The position numbers were made by a program, and so were the translations under genes. A stretch of 37,466 bases of DNA, taken from assembly GCA_021836225.1 (NCBI GenBank), contig JAKBJA010000166.1:1-37466 (forward strand), written 5' to 3'. The DNA is from Pseudomonadota bacterium (lineage in GTDB: Bacteria; Pseudomonadota; Gammaproteobacteria; Burkholderiales; Thiobacillaceae). Each line of letters starts with the position of its first letter. The stretch's first letter is position 1. Under the pieces are notes generated by a model, which did not search any database, had not been told where the DNA came from, and saw only the letters and a program-made list of their open reading frames with translations. Positions 1-7,900 of the stretch are shown piece after piece.

Positions 1-116
1 AAACACCGGAATGCCGAACTTTTCACATTCCGCTCCCGTAAGGTGGGAGCTACCGCCTGTTGCGCTTCCTGCACTTCTGCAAGAAGGCCCGCTAACTCCA
101 GTGCGAGACCATGCAC
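1..116 (-). CDS. Partial leftward ORF running off the left edge, unknown
   Basis: This minus-strand reading frame stays open from a GTG at 114-116 (or a TTG at 144-146) to the left edge. Its translation is helical and rich in Ala, Glu and Leu, with the segment LAGLLAEVQEAQQAVAPTLR. A good minus-strand promoter lies just upstream at 155-183, which is the main reason to take the frame seriously. There is no convincing ribosome binding site, and two plus-strand frames are also open over the same stretch. I recognise no family. It would be the N-terminus of a gene belonging to the integrated element. Confidence 0.25.
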   Translation of the reverse strand, partial: MHGLALELAGLLAEVQEAQQAVAPTLRERNVKSSAFRC

Positions 117-154
117 CCGCGGGGGCTTCTTGGATACCTCATCCAAGAGCCGCC

Positions 155-183
155 ACTATACCTGGCCACCGCTCGCGCGTCAA
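155..183 (-). promoter_or_regulatory. Sigma-70 type promoter facing left
   Basis: On the minus strand, TTGACG (178-183) and TATAGT (155-160) are separated by exactly 17 bp. The predicted transcript would begin near 148 and run off the left edge. A 7-bp perfect inverted repeat (CTTGGAT at 129-135, ATCCAAG at 141-147) lies in the first bases of that transcript and could form a leader hairpin. Transcription itself is an inference. Confidence 0.6.
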
Positions 184-252
184 CTGTAAGTTGTTGATTT
201 ACTTGATTATTTTGTATATATACATTTTACTTAGTTGCAATTCTCAACTAAG
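181..252. promoter_or_regulatory. AT-rich operator-like cluster of palindromes
   Basis: Three palindromes sit upstream of and over the leftward promoter. CAACT-gta-AGTTG (181-193) overlaps its -35 box. TGTATATATACA (213-224) is a perfect 12-bp palindrome. CTTAGTTG and CAACTAAG (230-237 and 245-252) form 8-bp arms around 7 bases. The half-site AGTTG/CAACT recurs in the first and third, as expected for binding sites of one dimeric repressor. The regulator is not in the window. Confidence 0.35.
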
Positions 253-310
253 CCCCCCTGGAACGGCTCGCAAGCATGGGCTCGCCAAGTGAGCGCACTT
301 CGCGCACTCC

Positions 311-342
311 CAAGAAAAATGCCGAGGATCGCTCCTCGGCAT
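311..342 (-). terminator. Intrinsic terminator of the small RNA at 311-500
   Basis: A perfect stem ATGCCGAGGA/TCCTCGGCAT (319-328 and 333-342) with a four-base loop is followed, on the minus strand only, by a run of T (315-319) and then CTTG. The plus-strand side lacks a clean T-run, so it ends leftward transcription. Confidence 0.8.
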
Positions 343-350
343 TCTTCGGA

Positions 351-499
351 CTTGCAAGCTGCCCAGAGGGCAGTGAACACAACAACGCCCTAAGGGCAGA
401 TGAAACACAGACTTTCTAAGCTAGCCAGAGGCCAGTGAACTCACAACGCCCTAAGGGCAGATGAAACGGACTTCCCAAGCTGTCCAGAAAGCAGTGGAC
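351..499 (-). repeat. Three degenerate type I-F-like CRISPR repeats, regularly spaced
   Basis: The units lie at 351-378, 413-440 and 472-499 (28 bp each, offsets 62 and 59 bp; type I-F arrays typically have 28+32). In minus-strand sense the middle unit begins GTTCACTG and ends CTTAGAAA, which from memory are the conserved ends of type I-F repeats, around a stem CTGGCC-TCT-GGCTAG. The 351-378 unit has the classic perfect stem CTGCCC-TCT-GGGCAG. Units 351-378 and 413-440 match at 22 of 28 positions; 472-499 is more degenerate. The intervening segments are not unique spacers: 382-406 and 443-467 are identical over 25 bp. I therefore list this as CRISPR-like repeats and not as a functional array. 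Confidence 0.6.
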
Positions 500-506
500 T
501 GACATA

Positions 507-535
507 CCTATCTCAAAGCGAATAGCAACTGTCAA
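507..535 (-). promoter_or_regulatory. Promoter of the CRISPR-like small RNA
   Basis: On the minus strand a perfect TTGACA (530-535) is followed after 17 bp by GATAGG (507-512), a weak -10. Transcription would start near position 500, at the first base or two of the first hairpin unit. A 7-bp inverted repeat with a T-rich loop (GCGAATA 545-551, TATTCGC 559-565) lies just upstream of the -35 and could be an operator, or a weak terminator for the ankyrin gene. Confidence 0.5.
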
Positions 536-637
536 CACTGTCGCGCGAATATTTTTTGTATTCGCCACGCTTTTCGGTGTCGTCTGACTACACAAATTAC
601 CAAAGTGTCTTCATCATCCTCAATAAATGCGTGCCAA

Positions 638-1600
638 TCACTCATTTATTCCCTCCGGATAACCCTTCAATGCCTCTTCCTTCGAGATATGCTGACGGTA
701 TAGCGAATGGAACATACCCTTTGCTTCAAGGTATGCCCTTGCTTCGAGCATCGCTGCCTCGGTCGTGTCGGCGTATTTGAGGATGTGATCGATAGACATC
801 ATGTGCCTTGCATATTTTTTTTCATCGCCAAAAGACATTTTGCAGGTGCTGCAATACGGGCTTCCGAAGCGCAGGTATACCCCATTCTTCTGAAGGTAAT
901 AGTTAGGGTTTCCTTCATGTTCAAAGTGGGCATCATGTAGGCTGAGCGCACCTTCGATAGCATCGCTCATCGCATCGAGGCTGAGGGACGGGCGTCTGCC
1001 AGCTTTAAATTCGCGCGCCAGAAGGCGAATCCTGTGTGCTTCTACCTGTTCCTGAAAATATCCCTTAAATGGCGCACGCAGATAGTTGATTGGCAGCTTC
1101 TTCTGTTTGTTGCGCAACTTCACATCAGCACCAGCGTTAAGAAGAATGTCAAAAATCGAAATTCCATATCCGATAGCGGCCTGGTAGTGCAAGGGCGCGC
1201 CATAGTCAGACCGCGCATTTACATCAGCACCATGCTTGATAAACACTTCCGTCAAATAGCTGGATTTAGCGACCACGGCCCAATGTAGCGGTGTCTCGCC
1301 ATATTTGTTGGCTACATCGACACCGCCAATTTTATTGATGACGCTTTCCAATTCTGCATATTCCTGTTCTGCTTCTTCCTGATCCACATCTTCCAGTTCA
1401 TCCCTAGCCGCTTCCACGGCAACCAGCAAATGCAGCTCGGATGCCGAATCCACCTCGTTCTTGTATATAGCCGACTTCTCCTTGCCGGCCGCATAATCCT
1501 TGAAGAACTTCTTCAGCTCCGCAACGCGATCCACAGTCGTCGCATCAGTTGTTTTCTTTGGTGCAGACCGTGCGGGCGCGGGTTTTCTTGCGGTTGGCAT
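638..1600 (-). CDS. Ankyrin-repeat protein with C-terminal C2H2 zinc finger
   Basis: This is a 320-residue cytoplasmic protein. A basic Ala/Pro/Lys-rich tail (1-18) is followed by a helical acidic segment (24-95). Two recognisable ankyrin repeats follow at about 100-130 (YGETPLHWAV...HGADVNAR) and 131-164 (YGAPLHYQAA...AGADVKLR). Residues 250-272 fit C-x2-C-x12-H-x5-H exactly: C250, C253, H266, H272, with the hydrophobic F257 and Y263 of a classical C2H2 or U1-type finger. Such fingers are uncommon in bacteria. The start is an ATG with AGGAGA six bases upstream. It is the last gene of the helicase-methylase cluster, 33 bp after the Res-like gene. By inference it could be an adaptor or immunity protein that binds a partner through ankyrin repeats and nucleic acid through the finger. 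Its role is unknown. Confidence 0.8.
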   Translation of the reverse strand: MPTARKPAPARSAPKKTTDATTVDRVAELKKFFKDYAAGKEKSAIYKNEVDSASELHLLVAVEAARDELEDVDQEEAEQEYAELESVINKIGGVDVANKYGETPLHWAVVAKSSYLTEVFIKHGADVNARSDYGAPLHYQAAIGYGISIFDILLNAGADVKLRNKQKKLPINYLRAPFKGYFQEQVEAHRIRLLAREFKAGRRPSLSLDAMSDAIEGALSLHDAHFEHEGNPNYYLQKNGVYLRFGSPYCSTCKMSFGDEKKYARHMMSIDHILKYADTTEAAMLEARAYLEAKGMFHSLYRQHISKEEALKGYPEGINE

Positions 1601-1633
1601 AGTGTCTCCTTGGACTGTTTGTTAGTAAGGTGA

Positions 1634-4600
1634 TTAAAGCGCCTCGACCAATCGGCGAATGTATTCCGTATCGTTCTTCATCAGCAAGATGTTGATCTCC
1701 AGAAATTCTTCGAGCTTGGTGAGACCGAAGCCCTTCTGCAGATTCCCAATCTGCGTGGGTGAGACGATGAAGCTCGACAGCGATACCTTGTCGTCGCCAA
1801 GCCGCTTCTCAATATCCTTGATCGTCTTGAAGAACTGAACCTTTGGACTGAACTTGCCCTCGTGGATCAAGCCGTGCGGTTCGATAAACGCAATATGCTG
1901 TTTGGCGCCATCCAGCACCCACAGGATGAAATCGGGATAGAAGCCGCCGGCCTCGAAGAAGCCAATACCCCCTCCCCTTGCCTTGTTCCTCAGCAGGAAG
2001 AACTCCTTGCCATCATGTTTAGTGCCACTTGCGGTCAGGTAGGCGTGCAGGTCTTTCACAAAATTGAACTCGCTGTCCTTCAGCGCCACGGGCAGCACCT
2101 TGATCCGCGATGTCGCCGCCACGCCATCAGGCATGTGCAACAGGGGGGAGTAAAGGTGAATCCCGCCCAGCAAGGCACGGGGAGGATTCCCGCTTGTGCT
2201 TGGCTCGTCTTGTAGCGGTGCAGCGCTGCCCGATTTCTTGAGGGACTGCGCCAGTTTCTCTACATCATCGGCGAGCTTCTTCAGATCGGCGATCAGCGCG
2301 GTCTCGCTGGAGTCCACCATCATTTGCCATCCATCGCCCGACTGCGGGAGGTTTTCGTCTTCCACCGTCAGCTCGCGATATTCGAGGCGGCGCTCGAAGA
2401 ACGCATCGACCTGGTTATTGAACAGCGACTCCATCAGGCGCTTCAGCAGCGTGGTGATAATCACCTGCCACTGCCGCACTTCGGCCCATGTGCGAGGCTG
2501 CATTACGGAAGCAGGGGCATACAGCGTATACCAGCCGTTCTTGCCATCTTCGAAGAGCAAAGGCAAGTCGGCCCGTTGTATGAGCATGTTCTCGTAGCCG
2601 CGCACACGCTTGTAGGCTTCCAGCTCAAAGAACACCGCATTCCAATCCACCAGCGTGAGCTGGTGGCTGCGAAACAGTTGCGTCTGCTTGGCCGCAGCCT
2701 GTGCAACATCTGCCTTTCCAACTGCCACCGCCTCGATGCGGGGATACCAGTCCAGCTCGATCTGGCGCGCCATGAGCTTGGGCGGCAATGGCAACTTCAG
2801 GATGGGGAGCGGCGCGTCTTTCTTGAAATCGTATTCCTTGCCGTCGTCCTTCTTGCGTTTGGGCCGCAGCACCTTCAAGCGTTTGCCGAAGTCGCGCGTG
2901 GTGTGCATCGGCATCTCGATGACTTCCTTGCTTTCGTTTCCCGGCAAGCCTTCCTCTGCAAGGTAATCACGGAAGCGCTGCATGAACTCGGCCTCGATGC
3001 CGAACACCTGCAAGGTCTCCAGCCAATGGATATTGGCTGGGCGTGGCACATTCACGCGCGTGCATCGGCTGCTGCGCTTCAAGCTCCAATCGAAGCCCTT
3101 GAGTCGCACACCACGGCCGAACAGCTGGATGATCTGTGAGCCCTCCGACTTGCCGACATGCATCAGGCCCAGGGTCGAAACCCGCCAGCAGTCCCAACCT
3201 TGGATGAACTTCTTCGCGCCGATGAGGATATTCACCGATGACTGGCTATCCGATGCCGACGCAAACAGGGGCCGATCATCGAATTCACTATCGACGATCT
3301 CAACCCTATCTTTGGGAATCTGTTCGCCGATATGGTCGGCCAGTCCCTTGGCATCGCCCACATTGATCAGGCCGAAAGGATGCTCGGCATGGCCGACGCG
3401 CAAGTGGATCTCGCCGCTATCGCCCTTGATGCGGGTAATCCGCAGGACGCCATTCGCCTTGGTGTGGAAGACTTCTTCGAGGATCAGACGATAAATCTCA
3501 TCGGATGATTTGCCGCCGCCCAGCATGGCCTGCAATACCGGGAAGCAGTTGCCGAAAATGTCGTTGCCGTTGGCATCGACCATTCCGTTGGCCGCACCCG
3601 ATTGAGTCAGCAGCAGCTGGATGTCCTTCTTGCTGGTAATAGGGTCGGCGAGGAAGTTGCCGAGGAAATCGACAATCTTCGCCACATCGGACACGGACGC
3701 CTGCTCTTCCTTGGTGCCCCCACTCGCCTTGGACACGCTACCGCCAACGAACACCCAAAGCGGTTTCTCCAGATGAAAGGGGCGTAGCGCCAGGGCCTCG
3801 CGGTCATAGAGTCGAAGCTGCTGGAAGTAGGCCAGCAGGCAGGCCGTCAAATAGCGCCGAGCATCTGCCCCATCCTCGGCAAGGTTGAGGATGCTGTAGT
3901 CCTTGCCGAACCCATCCTCGTAGAAGTAGCGGTAGGAATAATCGAACAGGACGCTTTTCGCATAGGCCTGAGTAATCGTCTCATTCCCCGCTGCGGCGAC
4001 GGCCTGAGCGAATGTTGCCGAATACTCGAAGACGAAGCCACGCGAGGAAATGGCCTCGCGGCGCTTCAGCCAGCCAGACTCTTCATCGCTTCCCAAGCCC
4101 TGGTGGCCCTCGTCCACCAGCAGCAGGTTGTTGTCGCCGAACTCCGAGACAGCCACCGTGTTTTCCCGCCTCACCTCGCCGAGCTTGGTGATCTCGATCA
4201 CATCGACGCGCGCAAGGTTGGGCGACCCCAGCAAGTCTGCGCGAAAGCGTTGCGTCGAGAGACCGTTCAGCTCCATTTCCCGCAGGTGCTGTTCGGTCAG
4301 GGATTCGTTGGGCGTCACGAGCACCGACCGCGAGAATTCATTCTCGCGACCCGACGCCTCCGCATAGTGCCGAAACTGGATCACATTCGCGTGCATCAGC
4401 AGCGTCTTGCCGCTGCCGGTGGCGTTCTGAAAGCATAGCCGGTTAAGGTCAGCAACCGTAAAAGGCTCAATCGTCGTGGGCAACGACGCATCGGCGCGCC
4501 ACTGGTTGAAGCGAACGAGGAAATCATTCAGCGAGTCGAGCAACTCCGCCGGCTGGTGAAAGAACAGGTCCAGATAGCGCTCAGCGAACAACAGCGAAAG

Positions 4601-4996
4601 CCATTGGTAATACTTCCAGACGATGGGCCGCAAACCCTTGGCCATACGAGAATCGTTCAGCGCCTTGGTATGGGCAAGGATGTTGTCCTCATAGCTCGCC
4701 AGTTCGGCGGAATCAAACTTCGCCGATGCTGGCCAGTTGGCGTTCAGCTCATGGAAAAAACGATGTCGTCCATCCGCATGCAGCCCCTCAAGCTCCTCAT
4801 CCAGGATCGGATTCGATAACTTTCGGATGGCCGGAATGGTGCGGTCTTCCGCGTCCGTATGCACTGCCAGCGGGTCGATACCAAACTGCTCGATCATCCA
4901 TGCGTTCAATACCAGCTTGTGGATGAAGGGATCGCTTTGCTTGCCTGAGCCCTTCGCTGCCTTGGCAACCTTGGTTGTCTTCTTCGCGGCTGCCAT
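1634..4996 (-). CDS. Type III Res-like DEAD/DEAH helicase with degenerate PD-(D/E)XK nuclease motif
   Basis: This is a large superfamily 2 helicase-nuclease related to the Res subunit of type III restriction enzymes. Numbered from the upstream ATG at 5005, Walker A is ATGSGKT (195-201), motif II is DEGH (298-301), a DEAH variant seen in Res proteins, and motif VI is QLFGRGVRL (about 618). Near the C-terminus YPDFILW (1023-1029) followed after about 16 residues by FIEPHG (1040-1045) fits a PD-(D/E)XK nuclease core, except that the catalytic Lys of ExK is His. The N-terminus is Lys/Ala-rich. I prefer the ATG at 4994-4996, because GGAGG lies nine bases before it but directly abuts the ATG at 5005. 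With that start it begins right at the methylase stop, the usual mod-res order. It probably translocates on or cuts DNA lacking the partner methylase's mark; the altered motif makes cleavage uncertain. Confidence 0.85.
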   Translation of the reverse strand: MAAAKKTTKVAKAAKGSGKQSDPFIHKLVLNAWMIEQFGIDPLAVHTDAEDRTIPAIRKLSNPILDEELEGLHADGRHRFFHELNANWPASAKFDSAELASYEDNILAHTKALNDSRMAKGLRPIVWKYYQWLSLLFAERYLDLFFHQPAELLDSLNDFLVRFNQWRADASLPTTIEPFTVADLNRLCFQNATGSGKTLLMHANVIQFRHYAEASGRENEFSRSVLVTPNESLTEQHLREMELNGLSTQRFRADLLGSPNLARVDVIEITKLGEVRRENTVAVSEFGDNNLLLVDEGHQGLGSDEESGWLKRREAISSRGFVFEYSATFAQAVAAAGNETITQAYAKSVLFDYSYRYFYEDGFGKDYSILNLAEDGADARRYLTACLLAYFQQLRLYDREALALRPFHLEKPLWVFVGGSVSKASGGTKEEQASVSDVAKIVDFLGNFLADPITSKKDIQLLLTQSGAANGMVDANGNDIFGNCFPVLQAMLGGGKSSDEIYRLILEEVFHTKANGVLRITRIKGDSGEIHLRVGHAEHPFGLINVGDAKGLADHIGEQIPKDRVEIVDSEFDDRPLFASASDSQSSVNILIGAKKFIQGWDCWRVSTLGLMHVGKSEGSQIIQLFGRGVRLKGFDWSLKRSSRCTRVNVPRPANIHWLETLQVFGIEAEFMQRFRDYLAEEGLPGNESKEVIEMPMHTTRDFGKRLKVLRPKRKKDDGKEYDFKKDAPLPILKLPLPPKLMARQIELDWYPRIEAVAVGKADVAQAAAKQTQLFRSHQLTLVDWNAVFFELEAYKRVRGYENMLIQRADLPLLFEDGKNGWYTLYAPASVMQPRTWAEVRQWQVIITTLLKRLMESLFNNQVDAFFERRLEYRELTVEDENLPQSGDGWQMMVDSSETALIADLKKLADDVEKLAQSLKKSGSAAPLQDEPSTSGNPPRALLGGIHLYSPLLHMPDGVAATSRIKVLPVALKDSEFNFVKDLHAYLTASGTKHDGKEFFLLRNKARGGGIGFFEAGGFYPDFILWVLDGAKQHIAFIEPHGLIHEGKFSPKVQFFKTIKDIEKRLGDDKVSLSSFIVSPTQIGNLQKGFGLTKLEEFLEINILLMKNDTEYIRRLVEAL

Positions 4997-4997
4997 C

Positions 4998-7900
4998 TCA
5001 GGCATCCTCCCCCGCCCACATGCGGCGCTGGAATTCCTCTTCCAACAGGCGGACCTCGCCGTATTTGCCCAGATTAGGCAGGTTGTGGGTGCCGTTAATG
5101 TAAATGATGTCGTAGAGCGTCTTATCTTCGCGGCGCGTCGGATCGAACTTCATCTGCTGGGACAGGAAGGCCTCAAGCGCGGCGGCATCCTGCTCGGGGT
5201 CGTCGGTCAGCGTGCGCCATAGCACCAGCACGCTCTGGCGGTGCCGGTCATCACCCGGCTTGGTTCGCACATATCCCTCCACTGGCCGGAACCACCAGGC
5301 CCCATCCTTTGCCTCGGTGAGGGTTTCCACCTGCAAGCGGGTGTTGGCGTCCTCCGGCAATAACGGGTCAGGATTACGAACGAAGGTCGCCGCAAAGCGC
5401 CGACCGGCGTGTAGCTTGTCAACATGCAGGCCGACAAGCCAGTTGAAGGTCTCCACCAGATCGACATTACGTTTTTCTCGCTCGTCGGAACCGGGTTTCT
5501 TGATTTCCAATTGGTAGGCCGTTGGATCGCGGAACTGCGCCACATTGAGCAGGCTTTGGCTGCCTTGAGTTTCAACATCGAGCATGTATCGCAAAAGGTA
5601 ATTGCGATTCATGGCTTCATCGCCAGCCTTAGCAATAGCTGCGCCACCATCGTTTAACGACAGATTATTTATACAGTCCTCATAGGATTCGAGGCGAATA
5701 ATCTTGATGGCTTGAGATACACCAGTATTGTGGGCTACCGGCTTTCCGTTCTTCCATTCCGTCGCATACGCCACTTTCTGAATTCTTGGTTTTAAAACAG
5801 AGGAGAAATATTCACCCTGCTCTACAAGGATATATTTTCTCTGCCCTTTATCATCACGATTCAGGTTAATTACGGCTTGGCCTGTCGTTCCCGAGCCCGC
5901 AAAGAAATCCAAGACCAAGGCCTCCGGATTCGAGGAAGTATTGACAAACAATGTGTCATAGACTGCATGAACACTCTTTGGAAATGAGAACTCCGAGGAA
6001 TCCCCGAATAGCAATTTGAGGTGCTTGGTTCCATGCGATGAGGCATCATACTTTGGCCCAACCCAAACACTTTTTGGACGGGTTCCTTCTTTGATTCTGT
6101 CAATAATCTGGACTTTCCAATCGCCCTTGCGATTCTTTGTAAACTTGATTTCCCCTTTCTCTAAATGCTCAAGAAATGAGGGGATGGTCTTCCGCCAAAC
6201 CCTATTTTTTCCTTCGCTGTCTTGGGGCAAGATTTCGACAGCCCCGTCAAACATCTCAATTGATGCCGTATCAGTTTCAGGGTTGTAGTAAATCGGGTAA
6301 AAAGAATTCGGTCGTTCCTCTGGCGTTGAGAACCCACCAGTTCTTAGAAAGTCTCTCCATTTGAAGCTCTCTTCCCCATCACCTTCACTATATTGAGCAA
6401 CCTGATCTGCACTTAGCGGGAAGAAATCAATTGCAGCGCAAGAATGGTTTTTTGCGTAAAAGAGAATATATTCGTGGCTAGTTGCCAAGTATTTGTCATT
6501 TGTCCGCCCCGATGGCTTGATCTCAATTACCAGATTTCCAAGTCGATTCTCTAGGCCGAATACACCATCTAGAGTGTTCTGGAGATAGGCCATTTCCAGG
6601 TCGTCGATAGCGCAGCACAATACCGCAGTCTCTTGCATTAAGTTGGTTGCAAGCCGAGCGCGGCTATCGACCATGGATAGCCACGATGAGTGCTTATAAG
6701 CATTCTTATAAAGAAAGCTCTCCTCAGAGGTGTTGTATGGCGGATCAATGTAAACACAGCTCGTGCTTTCCCGATAACGGCTATCCAACATCCGTAGTGC
6801 CTGGAAATTCTCAGAATGAATAAGCAATCCATCACATTGCCGATCAAGCTCCTCGATCTCTTGCAGGATCATATTGGTTAAGGAAGGCCCAAGAATTTCG
6901 GTGTCTACGGTTAAGAATGGATTCGCCCGTAAGAACTCAACTGTCAGAGGAACCGAGTAGGCTGGCGACACGGCATCTCCCTTGATTTCGTCAATTGCAA
7001 ACAGCCTTACCCATTCATCGCGCTGCTGATCACTAGCAGCGATCTGGGGATAGAGTTTCTCTGGAATGCGATCTAGCGTGATGCAGTAATGAGTCTCGAC
7101 GACAAACTTCTTCTTTAGCCAAAGCTTCTTCTGGAAGTCTTCGAGCTGGGCAAGGAAGTCGACAAGGCGCTGAGACAACAAACGGATGGCCTGAGCCTTC
7201 TCCAGCGCGTTCTGCATGGCTTTCATCCGCGCTTCGGTCAGCCCACCTTGCACATCGGCATCCTCGCCGCCCACGAAGTCATCCAGTTTCAGGACTTCGT
7301 TCTTCAAATAGAAGTCCAGCTCGCGCCGGAGGAAGCCGCCAAGGTCCTTGTGGATGAAATAATCCATGGTATTGCTGGCGGTGTATTGGCCGACATAGCG
7401 GGCCAGCAGCGGTTGCTTCTTATCCTTGCCCTTTGGCACATCGCTGCTCAGCACCGAGTGATATTCCTCTGCCAATGCCTTGCTATCGCCCGTCTCCCCC
7501 GCCAGGGCGTCGAGCACTTTCTGCACCAATTGATCGTTGCGCTTTTCTTGCCACTTCCCTTTCTGTCCAGTCTTCTCGGAGTCAGGCCGGTAATTGATTC
7601 GCACAACAAGCTCTTTGCCTTCCCAGGCAATGGGGGTTTCGTCGTCAAGGATGAAGTAGCGTTCATCCTTGTCGCTCGCCTTCACATTGTTGTGAGCGCC
7701 CTCGGCAGCATCGACGATGCGGAAGTGAACCTTGATGGCTTGGCCGTTAGCGGCGGCATCGTCAAAGAGCTGGCGACTGATGCCTTTCTCGTCCTTTTGC
7801 AGCGCCTTGCGCGGGTCGAAACTGAATTCCGCGAAGTTCTGTGTGGTCTTGATGTAATACTGATCCTTGTTGGCCCAATGCTGCACGACCTCGGCGCCGT

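Larger units (their letters stand above)
311..500 (-). ncRNA. Stand-alone small RNA made of CRISPR I-F-like hairpins
   Basis: The predicted RNA is about 190 nt, from a start near 500 (promoter 507-535) to the terminator at 311-342. It consists of three 28-nt hairpin units in the sense orientation of type I-F CRISPR repeats, separated by 31- and 34-nt segments. Those segments share an identical 25-nt block that itself holds a GCCC-TTA-GGGC hairpin. Between the units at 351-378 and 413-440 one stem pair changes from C-G to G-C by double substitution, and another differs by a G-U wobble. The third unit has two G-U wobbles valid only in the minus-strand RNA. This pattern argues for a structured RNA on this strand. 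There is no reading frame of note. It may be a Cas6f-type substrate, a CRISPR-derived regulator, or a structured RNA that converged on this shape. Confidence 0.55.

Noticed and set aside
11..292. 93-codon plus-strand ORF at the left edge
   Set aside because: It covers the palindromes and the leftward promoter, has no ribosome site, and its translation is low-complexity and Pro-rich at the start.
351..499. Functional CRISPR array
   Set aside because: Only three degenerate units, and the two intervals share an identical 25-bp block, so they are not independent spacers. No cas genes are visible in the window.
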